Below, in pieces: positions 22,391-30,167 of a stretch of DNA of 64,000 nucleotides. Within the stretch, counting starts at the first letter, position 1. Each line of letters begins with the position of its first letter. The position numbers and the translations under genes are program-made. The notes beneath the pieces are model-generated. The model was not told where the DNA came from and did no database searches. It saw only the letters and a program-made list of their open reading frames with translations. The stretch comes from JARFPW01 sp035464655 (GTDB lineage: Bacteria; Gemmatimonadota; Gemmatimonadetes; Palauibacterales; Palauibacteraceae), in assembly GCA_035464655.1 (NCBI GenBank), contig DATHRZ010000044.1, forward strand, positions 1-64,000. The letters are read 5' to 3'.

Positions 22391-23100
22391 GTGGCCGAAT
22401 CGGGGCCGTGATCGTGGCCGGCGGTACGGGCAGCCGGGTCGGCGGCCCGCCGAAGCAGTTCCGAGAGGTCGGGGGACGACCGATGCTGGGGTGGAGCTGT
22501 GCGAGGTTTACGCGGCACCCCGAGGTCGAACAGATCGTCGTCGTCGTCCCGGGGGCGATCGCGACCGACCCGCCCGCCTGGCTCCGGCGACTCGATGTCC
22601 GTCTGACGGCCGGCGGCGCGACGCGCCGCGCCTCGGTGCGCGCGGGGCTCGCGGCACTCCCGGACGTCGACGTCGTTCTGATTCACGATGCCGCGCGCCC
22701 GTTCGTCTCGGCCGAGCTCGTCGGCCGTCTGGCGCGGGCCGCCCGTGAGGGTCCGGTGATCCCGGTGCTGGCGCTTCCCGACACGATCAAGCGGATGCGA
22801 CCGGCTGAGGGAGGTGGTTCGTCGGACCGGATCGAGGCGACGTTCGACCGCGACCTCCTGCGTGCCGCGCAGACACCTCAGGCTTTTCCCCTCGAGCTGA
22901 TTCGTCGCCTGCACGAAGCGGCGGCGAGCGAGGGAATCGAGCCCACCGACGATGCGGATCTGTGTGAGCGGGCCGGCGTCGAAGTCCGCACCGTGCCGGG
23001 CGAGCGACTCGCGTTCAAGATCACGCATGCCGACGACCTGGCGATGGCCGAATGGCTCGTCGCGTCGGGCCGGATCGCACCTCCGGAGGCGGGCCCGTGA
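22387..23100 (+). CDS. ispD: 2-C-methyl-D-erythritol 4-phosphate cytidylyltransferase
   Basis: 237 residues; transfers CMP to MEP in the non-mevalonate isoprenoid route. Visible: VIVAGGTGSRVGGPPKQF (nucleotide loop), HDAARPFVS, and AAQTPQAFP; T-D-D-A-D-L-C-E-R-A-G matches the conserved metal-side segment. The ATG overlaps the radA stop (ATGA). ispF, often adjacent or fused, is not here. The gene ends by overlapping the next one (GTGA). Confidence 0.95.
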   Translation: MSGRIGAVIVAGGTGSRVGGPPKQFREVGGRPMLGWSCARFTRHPEVEQIVVVVPGAIATDPPAWLRRLDVRLTAGGATRRASVRAGLAALPDVDVVLIHDAARPFVSAELVGRLARAAREGPVIPVLALPDTIKRMRPAEGGGSSDRIEATFDRDLLRAAQTPQAFPLELIRRLHEAAASEGIEPTDDADLCERAGVEVRTVPGERLAFKITHADDLAMAEWLVASGRIAPPEAGP

Positions 23101-23768
23101 AGTTCACCGAGATGCGGGCCGACGACGTGGGGGCGGTGGAGGCGGCGGCCGCGCACCTGGCGCGTGGAGGCCTGCTGGCCCATCCGACCAGCAGTGTCTA
23201 CGGGATCGGCGGGGCTCCCGATGCGGAGCTCGAGCGCGAAGTGGCGCGCCTCAAGGGCCGCCCCCGGGGCCCCGGGCTCGTGTACCTGGTGGCGGAGGCA
23301 GACGACGTGCTGCGGGCCTGGCCCGAGGCGGCGTGGCCGGCGAGCGCCAGCCGGCTTGCCGCCAGCTTCTGGCCGGGGCCCCTGACCCTCGTCCTCGACG
23401 GCGGTTCGGGGCACGGGATCGCGGTGCGGGTCGAGCCGCACGAGTTCACGCGTTCGGTCGTGCGTCGCTCGGGCGCGCCGCTCAGCTCGACGAGCCTCAA
23501 CCCCACGGGTGAGCCACCGGCCGCCGATCCCGGGGCGGCGCGGGCGGCGCTCGAGGCGCTGCCGGAGTCGGAGCTCGCCGTTCTGTTGGTCGATGCCGGC
23601 CCGCTGCCCGGGCCGCCGCCGTCGACCCTGGTGCGCGTTCCCGGCCGGGGCGGGGAGGCATTCGACGTGCTACGGGAGGGAGCTGTCGACGCACGCCGGA
23701 TCGGCGAGGCGCTCGTGGCCGACATCGGTGAACGATCGAGACGCGCGGGGCGGGGGGACGAGGCGTGA
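23097..23768 (+). CDS. Threonylcarbamoyl-AMP synthase family protein (Sua5/YrdC/YwlC)
   Basis: 223 residues. GTG start overlapping ispD, with GGAGG nine bases upstream. The Sua5/YrdC fold is indicated by GGLLAHPTSSVYGIGG, LKGRPRGPGLVYLV (usually KxRP), SFWPGPLTLVL, and SSTSLNPTGEPPA. The reaction makes threonylcarbamoyl-AMP for the t6A modification of tRNA. The KGRP motif is changed slightly (LKGRPRG), but the usual Lys-x-Arg is present. It is followed by a low-molecular-weight phosphatase, as in Bacillus ywlC-ywlE. Confidence 0.9.
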   Translation: MKFTEMRADDVGAVEAAAAHLARGGLLAHPTSSVYGIGGAPDAELEREVARLKGRPRGPGLVYLVAEADDVLRAWPEAAWPASASRLAASFWPGPLTLVLDGGSGHGIAVRVEPHEFTRSVVRRSGAPLSSTSLNPTGEPPAADPGAARAALEALPESELAVLLVDAGPLPGPPPSTLVRVPGRGGEAFDVLREGAVDARRIGEALVADIGERSRRAGRGDEA

Positions 23769-24256
23769 CGCGAATCCTGTTCGTCTGCACCGGCAACACG
23801 TGCCGCAGCCCGATGGCCGAAGTGATCGCGCGCGACCGGGCGGCCCGCCGGGGTCTCGAGGTCGAGGTGGACTCGGCCGGGTTGATGACGGGTCCCGGGT
23901 CTCCGGCGGCCGAGCACGCCCGTCGCCTCGCCGCCGAGCGCGGACTCGACCTGGGGGCCCATCGGTCTTCCGTTCTCACCCCCGACCTGCTCGCCCTGTC
24001 CGATCTCGTCCTCGGAATGACCGGCCGTCACGTCGATGCCCTGCGGGTCGCGCAGCCCGGTGCCGAGGTCCAGCTGGTCACGGCGTTTCTCCCGCCCGGG
24101 CACCCGCTGGCCGGGGCGGAGATCCCGGACCCGTTCGGCGGATCGCCGGCCGACTACGCGGCCACATGGAATCGGCTGGAAGTCGCGATCGAGGCGCTTC
24201 TCGACCGCCTGGAGACCGGCGGGGACGGGGCGTCGGATGGAGGAGCGGGCGAATGA
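23765..24256 (+). CDS. Low-molecular-weight protein phosphatase (YwlE-like)
   Basis: 163 residues. The P-loop VCTGNTCRSPMAE contains the nucleophile Cys8 and the Arg six residues later; the general acid Asp lies in IPDPFGGS near 121. In Bacillus the YwlE homologue next to the Sua5 gene removes phosphate from arginine. The Thr in CTGNT, found in YwlE where classical tyrosine phosphatases have Ile or Leu, supports arginine rather than tyrosine specificity; this is inference from family knowledge. GTG start with four-base overlap to the upstream gene, and ATGA overlap into aroE. Confidence 0.9.
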   Translation: MTRILFVCTGNTCRSPMAEVIARDRAARRGLEVEVDSAGLMTGPGSPAAEHARRLAAERGLDLGAHRSSVLTPDLLALSDLVLGMTGRHVDALRVAQPGAEVQLVTAFLPPGHPLAGAEIPDPFGGSPADYAATWNRLEVAIEALLDRLETGGDGASDGGAGE

Positions 24257-25113
24257 GCGGACCCCCGACCCGCCTCGGCGTGATCGGCGATCCGGTCGAG
24301 CACTCGCTGTCGCCCCGGATGCATGCGGCCGGCTTCGCGGCGCTCGGCCTGGAGGCGGCGTACGTGTCGCTGCGAGTGCCCGCCGTCGAAGGAGCCGCGG
24401 TCGAGGGTGCGATGCGCGAGCTGGCGGCGACGGGCGGTGGCAATGTCACCCTGCCGCACAAAGGCCGCGCGGCGCTCGCCCTCGAGGAGATGTCCGATAC
24501 CGTGCGCGAGACCGGGGCGTGCAACTGCTTCTGGGAAACGGATGCGGGCCAGCTGGCCGGCGAGAATACCGACGTGATCGGCATCGCCGAGGTGCTCGAA
24601 CGCATGCTGGACGGACGCGCGCCCGGCGAGGTGCTGATCCTCGGCGCGGGGGGCGCCGCCGCCGCCGCCGCGGTCGCCGCCGACCGCCTCGGCGCTTCCG
24701 CCGTACGGATCGCCAACCGTACCCCGGTACGAGCCGCTCGACTGGCCGCGCGGCTCGGAAGGAATGGCCGGGAGGCACGCCCCGAGCCGTGGCCGGCCGC
24801 GGGCACCTGCGACGTGGTGATCAACGCGACGTCGCTCGGCCTCGCGGCGAATGATCCGCTACCCGCCTCCTTCGACCGGGTGACCGCGCGGGTCGCCCTC
24901 GATCTGGTTTACGCGAAAGCCCGGGTCGAGAGCGATGCATGCGACGATCCGGCCGTCGGCACGGCCTGGACGCGAGCGGCCACGGCACGGGGAATCTCGG
25001 CCGCTGACGGACTCGAGGTCCTGGTCCGGCAGGGAGCCGCCTGCTATCCACGCTGGTTCGGCGTCGAGGCGCCCGTCGAGACGCTGCGGCGCGCCCTCGT
25101 CGGGACACGCTGA
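24253..25113 (+). CDS. aroE: Shikimate dehydrogenase
   Basis: 286 residues; reduces 3-dehydroshikimate with NADPH. Substrate side: GDPVEHSLSPRMHAAGF and GGNVTLPHKG with the catalytic Lys; ENTDVIG; cofactor side: LILGAGGAAAAAAVAADRLGA, ANRT (NADPH-binding), and NATSLGL. The C-terminal helix DGLEVLVRQGAACYPRWFG is typical. Ala-rich regions make the sequence low in complexity but not broken. It overlaps the phosphatase gene (ATGA) and touches comF (TGATG). Confidence 0.95.
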   Translation: MSGPPTRLGVIGDPVEHSLSPRMHAAGFAALGLEAAYVSLRVPAVEGAAVEGAMRELAATGGGNVTLPHKGRAALALEEMSDTVRETGACNCFWETDAGQLAGENTDVIGIAEVLERMLDGRAPGEVLILGAGGAAAAAAVAADRLGASAVRIANRTPVRAARLAARLGRNGREARPEPWPAAGTCDVVINATSLGLAANDPLPASFDRVTARVALDLVYAKARVESDACDDPAVGTAWTRAATARGISAADGLEVLVRQGAACYPRWFGVEAPVETLRRALVGTR

Positions 25114-25859
25114 TGCCCCGTGCTCTCGCCGCCGCCGGAGGCCGGGTGCTCGATCGGCTTCTGCCCCCGGCCTGCGCCGTCTGCCGGGCGACGGTCCCGC
25201 CCGGTCCTCCGCTGTGCGGCGTGTGCGAGAGCCTGCTGCCCGAGGTCCCCCGTCCGCGCTGCGGGCGCTGCGGCGCTCCCCGTACCTCACCGCTGGACGG
25301 CGAGCGCTGCGCGATCTGCGACGGCTGGCCCGAATCGCTCCATGGCGCCGCCTCGGCGTTTCTGCACGCGCCGCCGGCCGACGTTCTGGTAGCGGGGCTC
25401 AAGTACCGCGGCTGGTCGACGCTTGCCCCGCGCATGGCGGCGTACATGGTCGAGCCGGCCCGACGTCTTGCTCGGACGGCGGGTGCCGAGCCCGTGCTCG
25501 TCGCCGTGCCTCTCGATCCGCGGCGAGTTCGTCGGCGCGGGTTCAATCAGTCGGCGTTGCTCGCCGACGAGCTTGCGACGCGTACCGGATGGATCTTGCA
25601 CACCGTCGGCCTCGCCCGGCGCCGGACACGCCGCCGGCAGGCGGAACTCGGCCGGGCCGAGCGCCTGGCCAACGTGCGGGCCGCCTGCTACTGGCAGCCG
25701 GGCGTGCCGGCCCCGCGACGCCCCGTACTGCTCGTCGACGACGTGCTGACCACGGGCGCGACGGCGGCCGCCGGGGCGGCGGCGATCGAAGCGGCGGGGG
25801 GACGGTGTCTCGGCGTCGTGACCTTCGCCCGCTCGCTACCGCGGCCCGACGAGCGCTGA
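25113..25859 (+). CDS. comF: ComF-family phosphoribosyltransferase-like protein
   Basis: 248 residues. The N-terminal zinc-finger region has paired cysteines (CAVC, CGVC, CGRCG, CAIC). The PRT domain has LKYRGW, VPLDPRRVRRRGFNQS (typical ComF RGFNQ), and the PRPP loop VLLVDDVLTTGATA. In Gram-positive and some Gram-negative bacteria ComF acts in DNA uptake or the related helicase step. Its start shares one base with the aroE stop. No other competence gene is here, so uptake competence is not shown. Confidence 0.93.
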   Translation: MPRALAAAGGRVLDRLLPPACAVCRATVPPGPPLCGVCESLLPEVPRPRCGRCGAPRTSPLDGERCAICDGWPESLHGAASAFLHAPPADVLVAGLKYRGWSTLAPRMAAYMVEPARRLARTAGAEPVLVAVPLDPRRVRRRGFNQSALLADELATRTGWILHTVGLARRRTRRRQAELGRAERLANVRAACYWQPGVPAPRRPVLLVDDVLTTGATAAAGAAAIEAAGGRCLGVVTFARSLPRPDER

Positions 25860-26000
25860 GCCGGGGCCGATACGGGCGGCGAGCCGGGCCCGGATCGCGG
25901 CCGCAGGGTTGTCCGCGCGCCGGTCTCGGTGCAACGTGGTGGTCCGCCACCGATCCGGTCGCGGAACACGAATTCACAATCGTCCGGAGGTTCGCTTCCG

Positions 26001-27011
26001 ATGTCCATACGCATCGCCATCAACGGATTCGGCCGCATCGGCCGCAACGTACTCCGCTCAGCCCTCGGTGGACGCGGAGAGAACCTGGATCTCGTCGCGA
26101 TCAACGACCTGACCGATGCCGCCACGCTCGCCCACCTGTTCGAGTTCGACTCGGTTCACGGTCGCTACCCGGGGTCGGTCTCGGTCGACGACTCCGCGAT
26201 CATCGTCGACGACGAGCGGTTCGAAGTGCTGTCGGAGCGCGACCCCGCGAAGCTCCCGTGGGGCGAGCTCGGCGTCGACCTGGTGATCGAGAGCACCGGG
26301 TTCTTCCGCAAGCGGCCCGATGCCGCGAAGCACCTCGAGGCGGGTGCGAAGAAGGTGATCATTTCGGCGCCGGCCGTGAACCCCGACGTCACGCTTCTGA
26401 TGGGCGTGAACCACGACGCCTACGATCCCGACGCGCACGACATCATCTCGAACGCCAGCTGCACGACGAACTGTGTGGCGCCGGTGGTGAAGGTCCTGCT
26501 CGACGAGTTCGGCTTCGAGCGCGGACTGATGACGACGGTGCACAGCTACACGAACGACCAGGCGATTCTCGACGCGCCCCACAAGGACCTACGTCGGGCC
26601 CGTGCGGCGGCGATGTCGATCATCCCGACGACGACCGGCGCCGCGAAGGCGACGTCGCTGGTCGTGCCCGAGGTGGAGGGGAAGCTCGACGGCATGGCGA
26701 TGCGCGTCCCGACGCCGGACGTGTCGATCGTCGACCTCGTGGCCGTCGTCGGCCGAGCGACATCGGCGGAGGAAGTGAACGACGCGTTCCGCGCCGCCGC
26801 GACGGGAGCGCTCGAAGGCATCCTCACGGTCGAGGACCGTCCCCTCGTCTCGGTCGATTACGTCGGCAATCCGTACAGCTCGACGATCGATGCCGATTTC
26901 ACCTCGGTGATCGACGGCACGCTCGTGAAGGTGATCGCGTGGTACGACAACGAGTGGGGCTACTCGTCGCGGTGCGTCGACCTGGCGAACCTCGTCGGGT
27001 CGAAGCTGTAG
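26001..27011 (+). CDS. gap: Glyceraldehyde-3-phosphate dehydrogenase
   Basis: 336 residues. NAD-binding start IAINGFGRIGRNV; catalytic Cys154 in SNASCTTNC; His in TTVHSYTNDQ; and WYDNEWGYSSR at the end. Asp36 after the second strand (AINDLTD) suggests preference for NAD. The start at 26001 has GGAGG upstream; a longer frame from 25929 is not needed. The 141 bases before it hold no gene. It leads gap-pgk-tpiA-secG, a common cluster for the lower half of glycolysis. Confidence 0.97.
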   Translation: MSIRIAINGFGRIGRNVLRSALGGRGENLDLVAINDLTDAATLAHLFEFDSVHGRYPGSVSVDDSAIIVDDERFEVLSERDPAKLPWGELGVDLVIESTGFFRKRPDAAKHLEAGAKKVIISAPAVNPDVTLLMGVNHDAYDPDAHDIISNASCTTNCVAPVVKVLLDEFGFERGLMTTVHSYTNDQAILDAPHKDLRRARAAAMSIIPTTTGAAKATSLVVPEVEGKLDGMAMRVPTPDVSIVDLVAVVGRATSAEEVNDAFRAAATGALEGILTVEDRPLVSVDYVGNPYSSTIDADFTSVIDGTLVKVIAWYDNEWGYSSRCVDLANLVGSKL

Positions 27012-27060
27012 CAGAGCCTGCGAAGCGCTACCGGACAGCCGGCCGCGCCATGAGCCGATC

Positions 27061-28257
27061 ATGAACAGGCGGAGCGTTCGCTCCCTGGACCGGGAGTCGC
27101 TCCACGGGCGTCGGGCCCTGGTGCGCGTCGACTACAACGTACCGATCGGCACCGGGGGGCGGATCGAGGACGCTACGCGCATCGAAGCGACCCTTCCTTC
27201 GCTCCGCCTCCTGCTCGGGGCCGGGGCGCGTCCCGTGCTCATCTCGCACCTTGGCCGACCAGGAGGGAAGGTGGTCGAAGACCTGTCGCTTCGGCCCGTT
27301 GCGGCGGCTCTCGAGGAGCTGCTGGGCACGCCCGTGCGCTTCCGCGCCGACACCGATACGGACGAGGCTGTCGCCGCGACCCGCGCCCTTCCGGCCGGCG
27401 AGGTCATGCTTCTCGAGAACACGCGCTTCCTGCCCGGCGAGACGAAGAACGACGCCGGGCTCGCTCGCCGACTCGCGAGGCTCGGCGATGTCTACGTGAA
27501 CGACGCGTTCGGCAGTACCCACCGGGCGCACGCTTCGGTGGTAGGCGTGACGGAACATCTTCGACCCTCCGTGGCCGGGCTGCTCGTCGAGGCCGAGCTC
27601 GAGGCGCTGTCGCGGTTGCGCGAGGGGCACGAGCGGCCGTTCGTCGTTGCGTTCGGCGGGGCGAAGATCAGCGATAAGATGCCGCTGGTCGAAGCGTTCG
27701 TCGATCGAGCCGACACGCTGCTGGTCGGCGGGGCGCTGGCCAACACGTTCCTCGCCGCGGCGGGCCGGGAGGTGGGTCGGTCGCTGGTCGAACAGGAGGC
27801 CGTGCCTTTCGCCCGCGAGATTCTCGAACGGTCCGATATCGAGCTTCGGCTGCCGGTCGATCTCGTCGTCGGCGTGCCCGGCGACGAGGCGGGGGAACGC
27901 CGTGTGGTTTCCGCAGAGAAGATCCCGGCGGATATGGCCGCCTACGACATCGGCCCCGACACGCGCGCCGAGTTCGCCGCCGTGATCCGTGACGCGCGCA
28001 CCTTTTTCTGGAACGGTCCGATGGGCTGGTTCGAGGCCGAGGGTTATGATGCGGGCACACGCGCCGTCGCCGTCGCGGCCGCCGAATCGGCCCAAGCCGG
28101 CGCGTTCTGCGTGATCGGCGGGGGCGACTCGGCGCGTGCCGTGCACGAGGCCGACCTGGCCGACCGCGTCTCGCATGTCTCGACCGGCGGGGGCGCCGCG
28201 CTCGAGTATCTGGCCCACGGCACGCTACCCGGACTCGAAGCCCTGGACGAAGCATAA
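27061..28257 (+). CDS. pgk: Phosphoglycerate kinase
   Basis: 398 residues, normal length. N-domain: RALVRVDYNVP, ISHLGRP, LLENTRFLPGETKND; hinge and C-domain: VVAFGGAKISDKMPLV, FWNGPMGWFE, and the ATP loop FCVIGGGDSARAV with STGGGAALEYL. It makes ATP from 1,3-bisphosphoglycerate. It follows gap after 49 bases and shares one base with tpiA (TAATG). Confidence 0.97.
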   Translation: MNRRSVRSLDRESLHGRRALVRVDYNVPIGTGGRIEDATRIEATLPSLRLLLGAGARPVLISHLGRPGGKVVEDLSLRPVAAALEELLGTPVRFRADTDTDEAVAATRALPAGEVMLLENTRFLPGETKNDAGLARRLARLGDVYVNDAFGSTHRAHASVVGVTEHLRPSVAGLLVEAELEALSRLREGHERPFVVAFGGAKISDKMPLVEAFVDRADTLLVGGALANTFLAAAGREVGRSLVEQEAVPFAREILERSDIELRLPVDLVVGVPGDEAGERRVVSAEKIPADMAAYDIGPDTRAEFAAVIRDARTFFWNGPMGWFEAEGYDAGTRAVAVAAAESAQAGAFCVIGGGDSARAVHEADLADRVSHVSTGGGAALEYLAHGTLPGLEALDEA

Positions 28258-29045
28258 TGCCGACCGACGACCGACACCCGGTGTTCGCCGCGAACTGGAA
28301 GATGCACAAGGGCCCGGACGAAACCCGCGACTACATCCGCGAGTTCGCCCGGCTGTACGCGGCGCGCTCGGACCGGCGGGTGGTGTTCTTCCCGCCCGCG
28401 ATCAGCCTCGAAGCGTTTCGCGACGCGGCGACTGCCGCCGATCGTCCGGATCTCGAGTTCGGCGCCCAGGACGTGCACACGGCGATCGAGGGTGCCCACA
28501 CGAGCGCGATCTCGGCGCCGATGGTGGCCGAGGCAGGGGCCACCTGGTCCCTGGCCGGGCACTCGGAACGCCGCCGCGAGTTCGGCGACGACGACGCGGC
28601 GGTTGCCGCCAAGACGGGGCGAATCCTCGAGTTCGGACTGGCGCCCGTCGTGTGTGTGGGAGAGACGCTCGAGGAACGCGACGCCGGAAACTTGCGGGCC
28701 GTGCTGGAACGCCAGGTCACCGCCGTGTTGTCCGAAGTGGCGCTCGAACGATGCGGGGAACTGACCTGGGCCTACGAACCGGTATGGGCGATCGGGACGG
28801 GACGGACGGCGGCTCCCGCGGACGCGTCCGAAGCCCACGCCATCGTGCGGGAGGCGATCGCCGCGGCGGCGGGCGGTGACGTCGCGGCGGAGGCCATCAT
28901 CCTGTACGGCGGCAGCGTGAAGCCCGGCAACATCGACGAGTTGATGGCGGTGACGGGTGTTGACGGTGTGCTGGTGGGCGGCGCGAGTCTCGATCCACGG
29001 GACTTCGCGGCAATCTGCACCTGCGGGACGGGCAGCGAACGTTGA
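28257..29045 (+). CDS. tpiA: Triosephosphate isomerase
   Basis: 262 residues. Active-site Lys15 in AANWKMHKG, His102 in AGHSERR, Glu in AYEPVWAIGTG, and the phosphate loops YGGSVKPGN and LVGGASLDP. It interconverts dihydroxyacetone phosphate and glyceraldehyde 3-phosphate. Its ATG overlaps the pgk stop. The last ten residues (AICTCGTGSER) are slightly longer than usual. The stop codon lies within a promoter-like hexamer for secG. Confidence 0.97.
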   Translation: MPTDDRHPVFAANWKMHKGPDETRDYIREFARLYAARSDRRVVFFPPAISLEAFRDAATAADRPDLEFGAQDVHTAIEGAHTSAISAPMVAEAGATWSLAGHSERRREFGDDDAAVAAKTGRILEFGLAPVVCVGETLEERDAGNLRAVLERQVTAVLSEVALERCGELTWAYEPVWAIGTGRTAAPADASEAHAIVREAIAAAAGGDVAAEAIILYGGSVKPGNIDELMAVTGVDGVLVGGASLDPRDFAAICTCGTGSER

Positions 29046-29070
29046 CGCTCTCAGGGTGGGCGTCTAGCTT
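29042..29070 (+). promoter_or_regulatory. Candidate promoter before secG
   Basis: TTGACG (29042-29047), 17-base spacer, TAGCTT (29065-29070). The -35 is five of six to consensus and includes the tpiA stop codon. The -10 is weak by E. coli standards, but the same TAGCTT or TAGGTT is found at three other gene starts in the window (see findings). A transcript from about 29077 would start 33 bases before secG. Confidence 0.45.
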
Positions 29071-29109
29071 GGTGGACGCTTGGAACCCGAAGAGAAACCA
29101 GAGAGATAA

Positions 29110-29505
29110 ATGTTCGCATTCCTCATCGTTCTGATCGCGCTCGTCGCGTTCTTCATCATCGCCATCGTGCTGCTCCAGTCCGGGAAGGGCGGGGGCCTCG
29201 CGGCGGAGTTCGGCGGGGCCTCGTCGTCGACCGATTCGATCATGGGCGGCCGACAGGCGGCGAACGTACTGACCCGCGCGAGCTGGATCAGTGGGGGCGT
29301 GTTCATGGCCCTCGCGCTCGTCCTGGCGATTCAGGCGTCGCAGTCGACCGCGCCGCAGAGCTCGATTCTGCGCCAGGAGTTCCAGGCGCCGTCGGGTGGC
29401 CCTACCTCGGTATTGCAGTCCGAGGACCAGGAGCCGGCGCCGGTGCTTGACGAAGCCGGCGATCCCGCTACGGGCGGCGAGACGGAACCCGAAGGCGACG
29501 AGTAG
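29110..29505 (+). CDS. secG: Protein translocase subunit SecG
   Basis: 131 residues. Two membrane segments (about 1-22 and 56-78) joined by the conserved loop QSGKGGGLAAEFGG and DSIMGGRQAANVLTRASW, which defines SecG. It belongs to the SecYEG channel in the inner membrane. The last about 50 residues form a longer than usual acidic, Pro/Gln-rich tail. It lies behind tpiA, the usual place in many phyla. Confidence 0.95.
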   Translation: MFAFLIVLIALVAFFIIAIVLLQSGKGGGLAAEFGGASSSTDSIMGGRQAANVLTRASWISGGVFMALALVLAIQASQSTAPQSSILRQEFQAPSGGPTSVLQSEDQEPAPVLDEAGDPATGGETEPEGDE

Positions 29506-29513
29506 CGCCGGGC

Positions 29514-30113
29514 TCACACCTCCGGCGGCGCCCGATCCGGTTCGAACGGTCGATCGTCGGGCAGGTCGAGAAAGTCGAGCAGGCGATCGTTCTCCTGTTC
29601 GCCCTGCAGCCACGCTTCGAAGCCCGACGGCTTCGTGCCCTCGATTCCGCGCCGTCGCGTCGCCGTCTCGACGGCGAGGTGGTTCGCGTACTCGTTCTTG
29701 GCGTGCCCCGCGTGTCCGCGCACCCAGCGCCACTCGACCTCGTGGCGGCCGGCCGCCCGGCAGAGTCGCTTCCACAGGGCGAGGTTTTCGATCGGGCCGC
29801 CCTTGCGCTTCCAGCCGCGACGCGCCCATGCGTGCACCCATTCCTTCATGCCCTTCACGAGGTACTGGCTGTCGGTCGTGAACACGACACGGCAGGGACG
29901 CTTCAGCGCTTCGAGCCCGGCGATGCCCGACGTGATGGCCATCCGGTTGTTCGTCGTGTCCGCCTCGAACAGGGCGAAGTCGCGCCGGTACCAGCCCCGT
30001 CGCTCGTCGAACCGCTCGATCATCCCCGCGGCGCCGCCCGGACGCTGGGTGTCGCGGAACTGGTTGCCGAGGCACGACTCGTCGGCGAAGATGTAGACGG
30101 GTTGCTCGTCCAA
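29514..30113 (-). CDS. RNase HI-family protein with altered catalytic residues
   Basis: 199 residues from a TTG at 30113, which has TGGAG five bases upstream; a longer frame to 30305 would run across the carA start. The fold is clearly RNase HI: FADESCLGN, TTNNRM, TTDSQYLVKGMKEWVHAWARRGW, and WRWVRGHAGH. Compared with the E. coli enzyme, Asp10 (here Asp11), Asp70 (Asp81) and His124 (His134) are kept, but Glu48 is Ala59 and Asp134 is Asn144. A loop after SCLGN is longer, and a 45-residue tail follows. The usual role is cutting RNA in RNA-DNA hybrids; activity here may be altered or need a different metal. It is convergent with secG and divergent from carA. Confidence 0.88.
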   Translation of the reverse strand: MDEQPVYIFADESCLGNQFRDTQRPGGAAGMIERFDERRGWYRRDFALFEADTTNNRMAITSGIAGLEALKRPCRVVFTTDSQYLVKGMKEWVHAWARRGWKRKGGPIENLALWKRLCRAAGRHEVEWRWVRGHAGHAKNEYANHLAVETATRRRGIEGTKPSGFEAWLQGEQENDRLLDFLDLPDDRPFEPDRAPPEV

Positions 30114-30167
30114 GGGCGCTCCACTGGTTTCCGGCGGATTCGTTCCGCAACACGAGAACCCTAACGA

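Noticed and set aside
24935..27064. Plus-strand 709-codon frame across aroE, comF and gap
   Set aside because: It is out of frame with three recognised genes and reads as Arg/Gly/Ala-rich noise.
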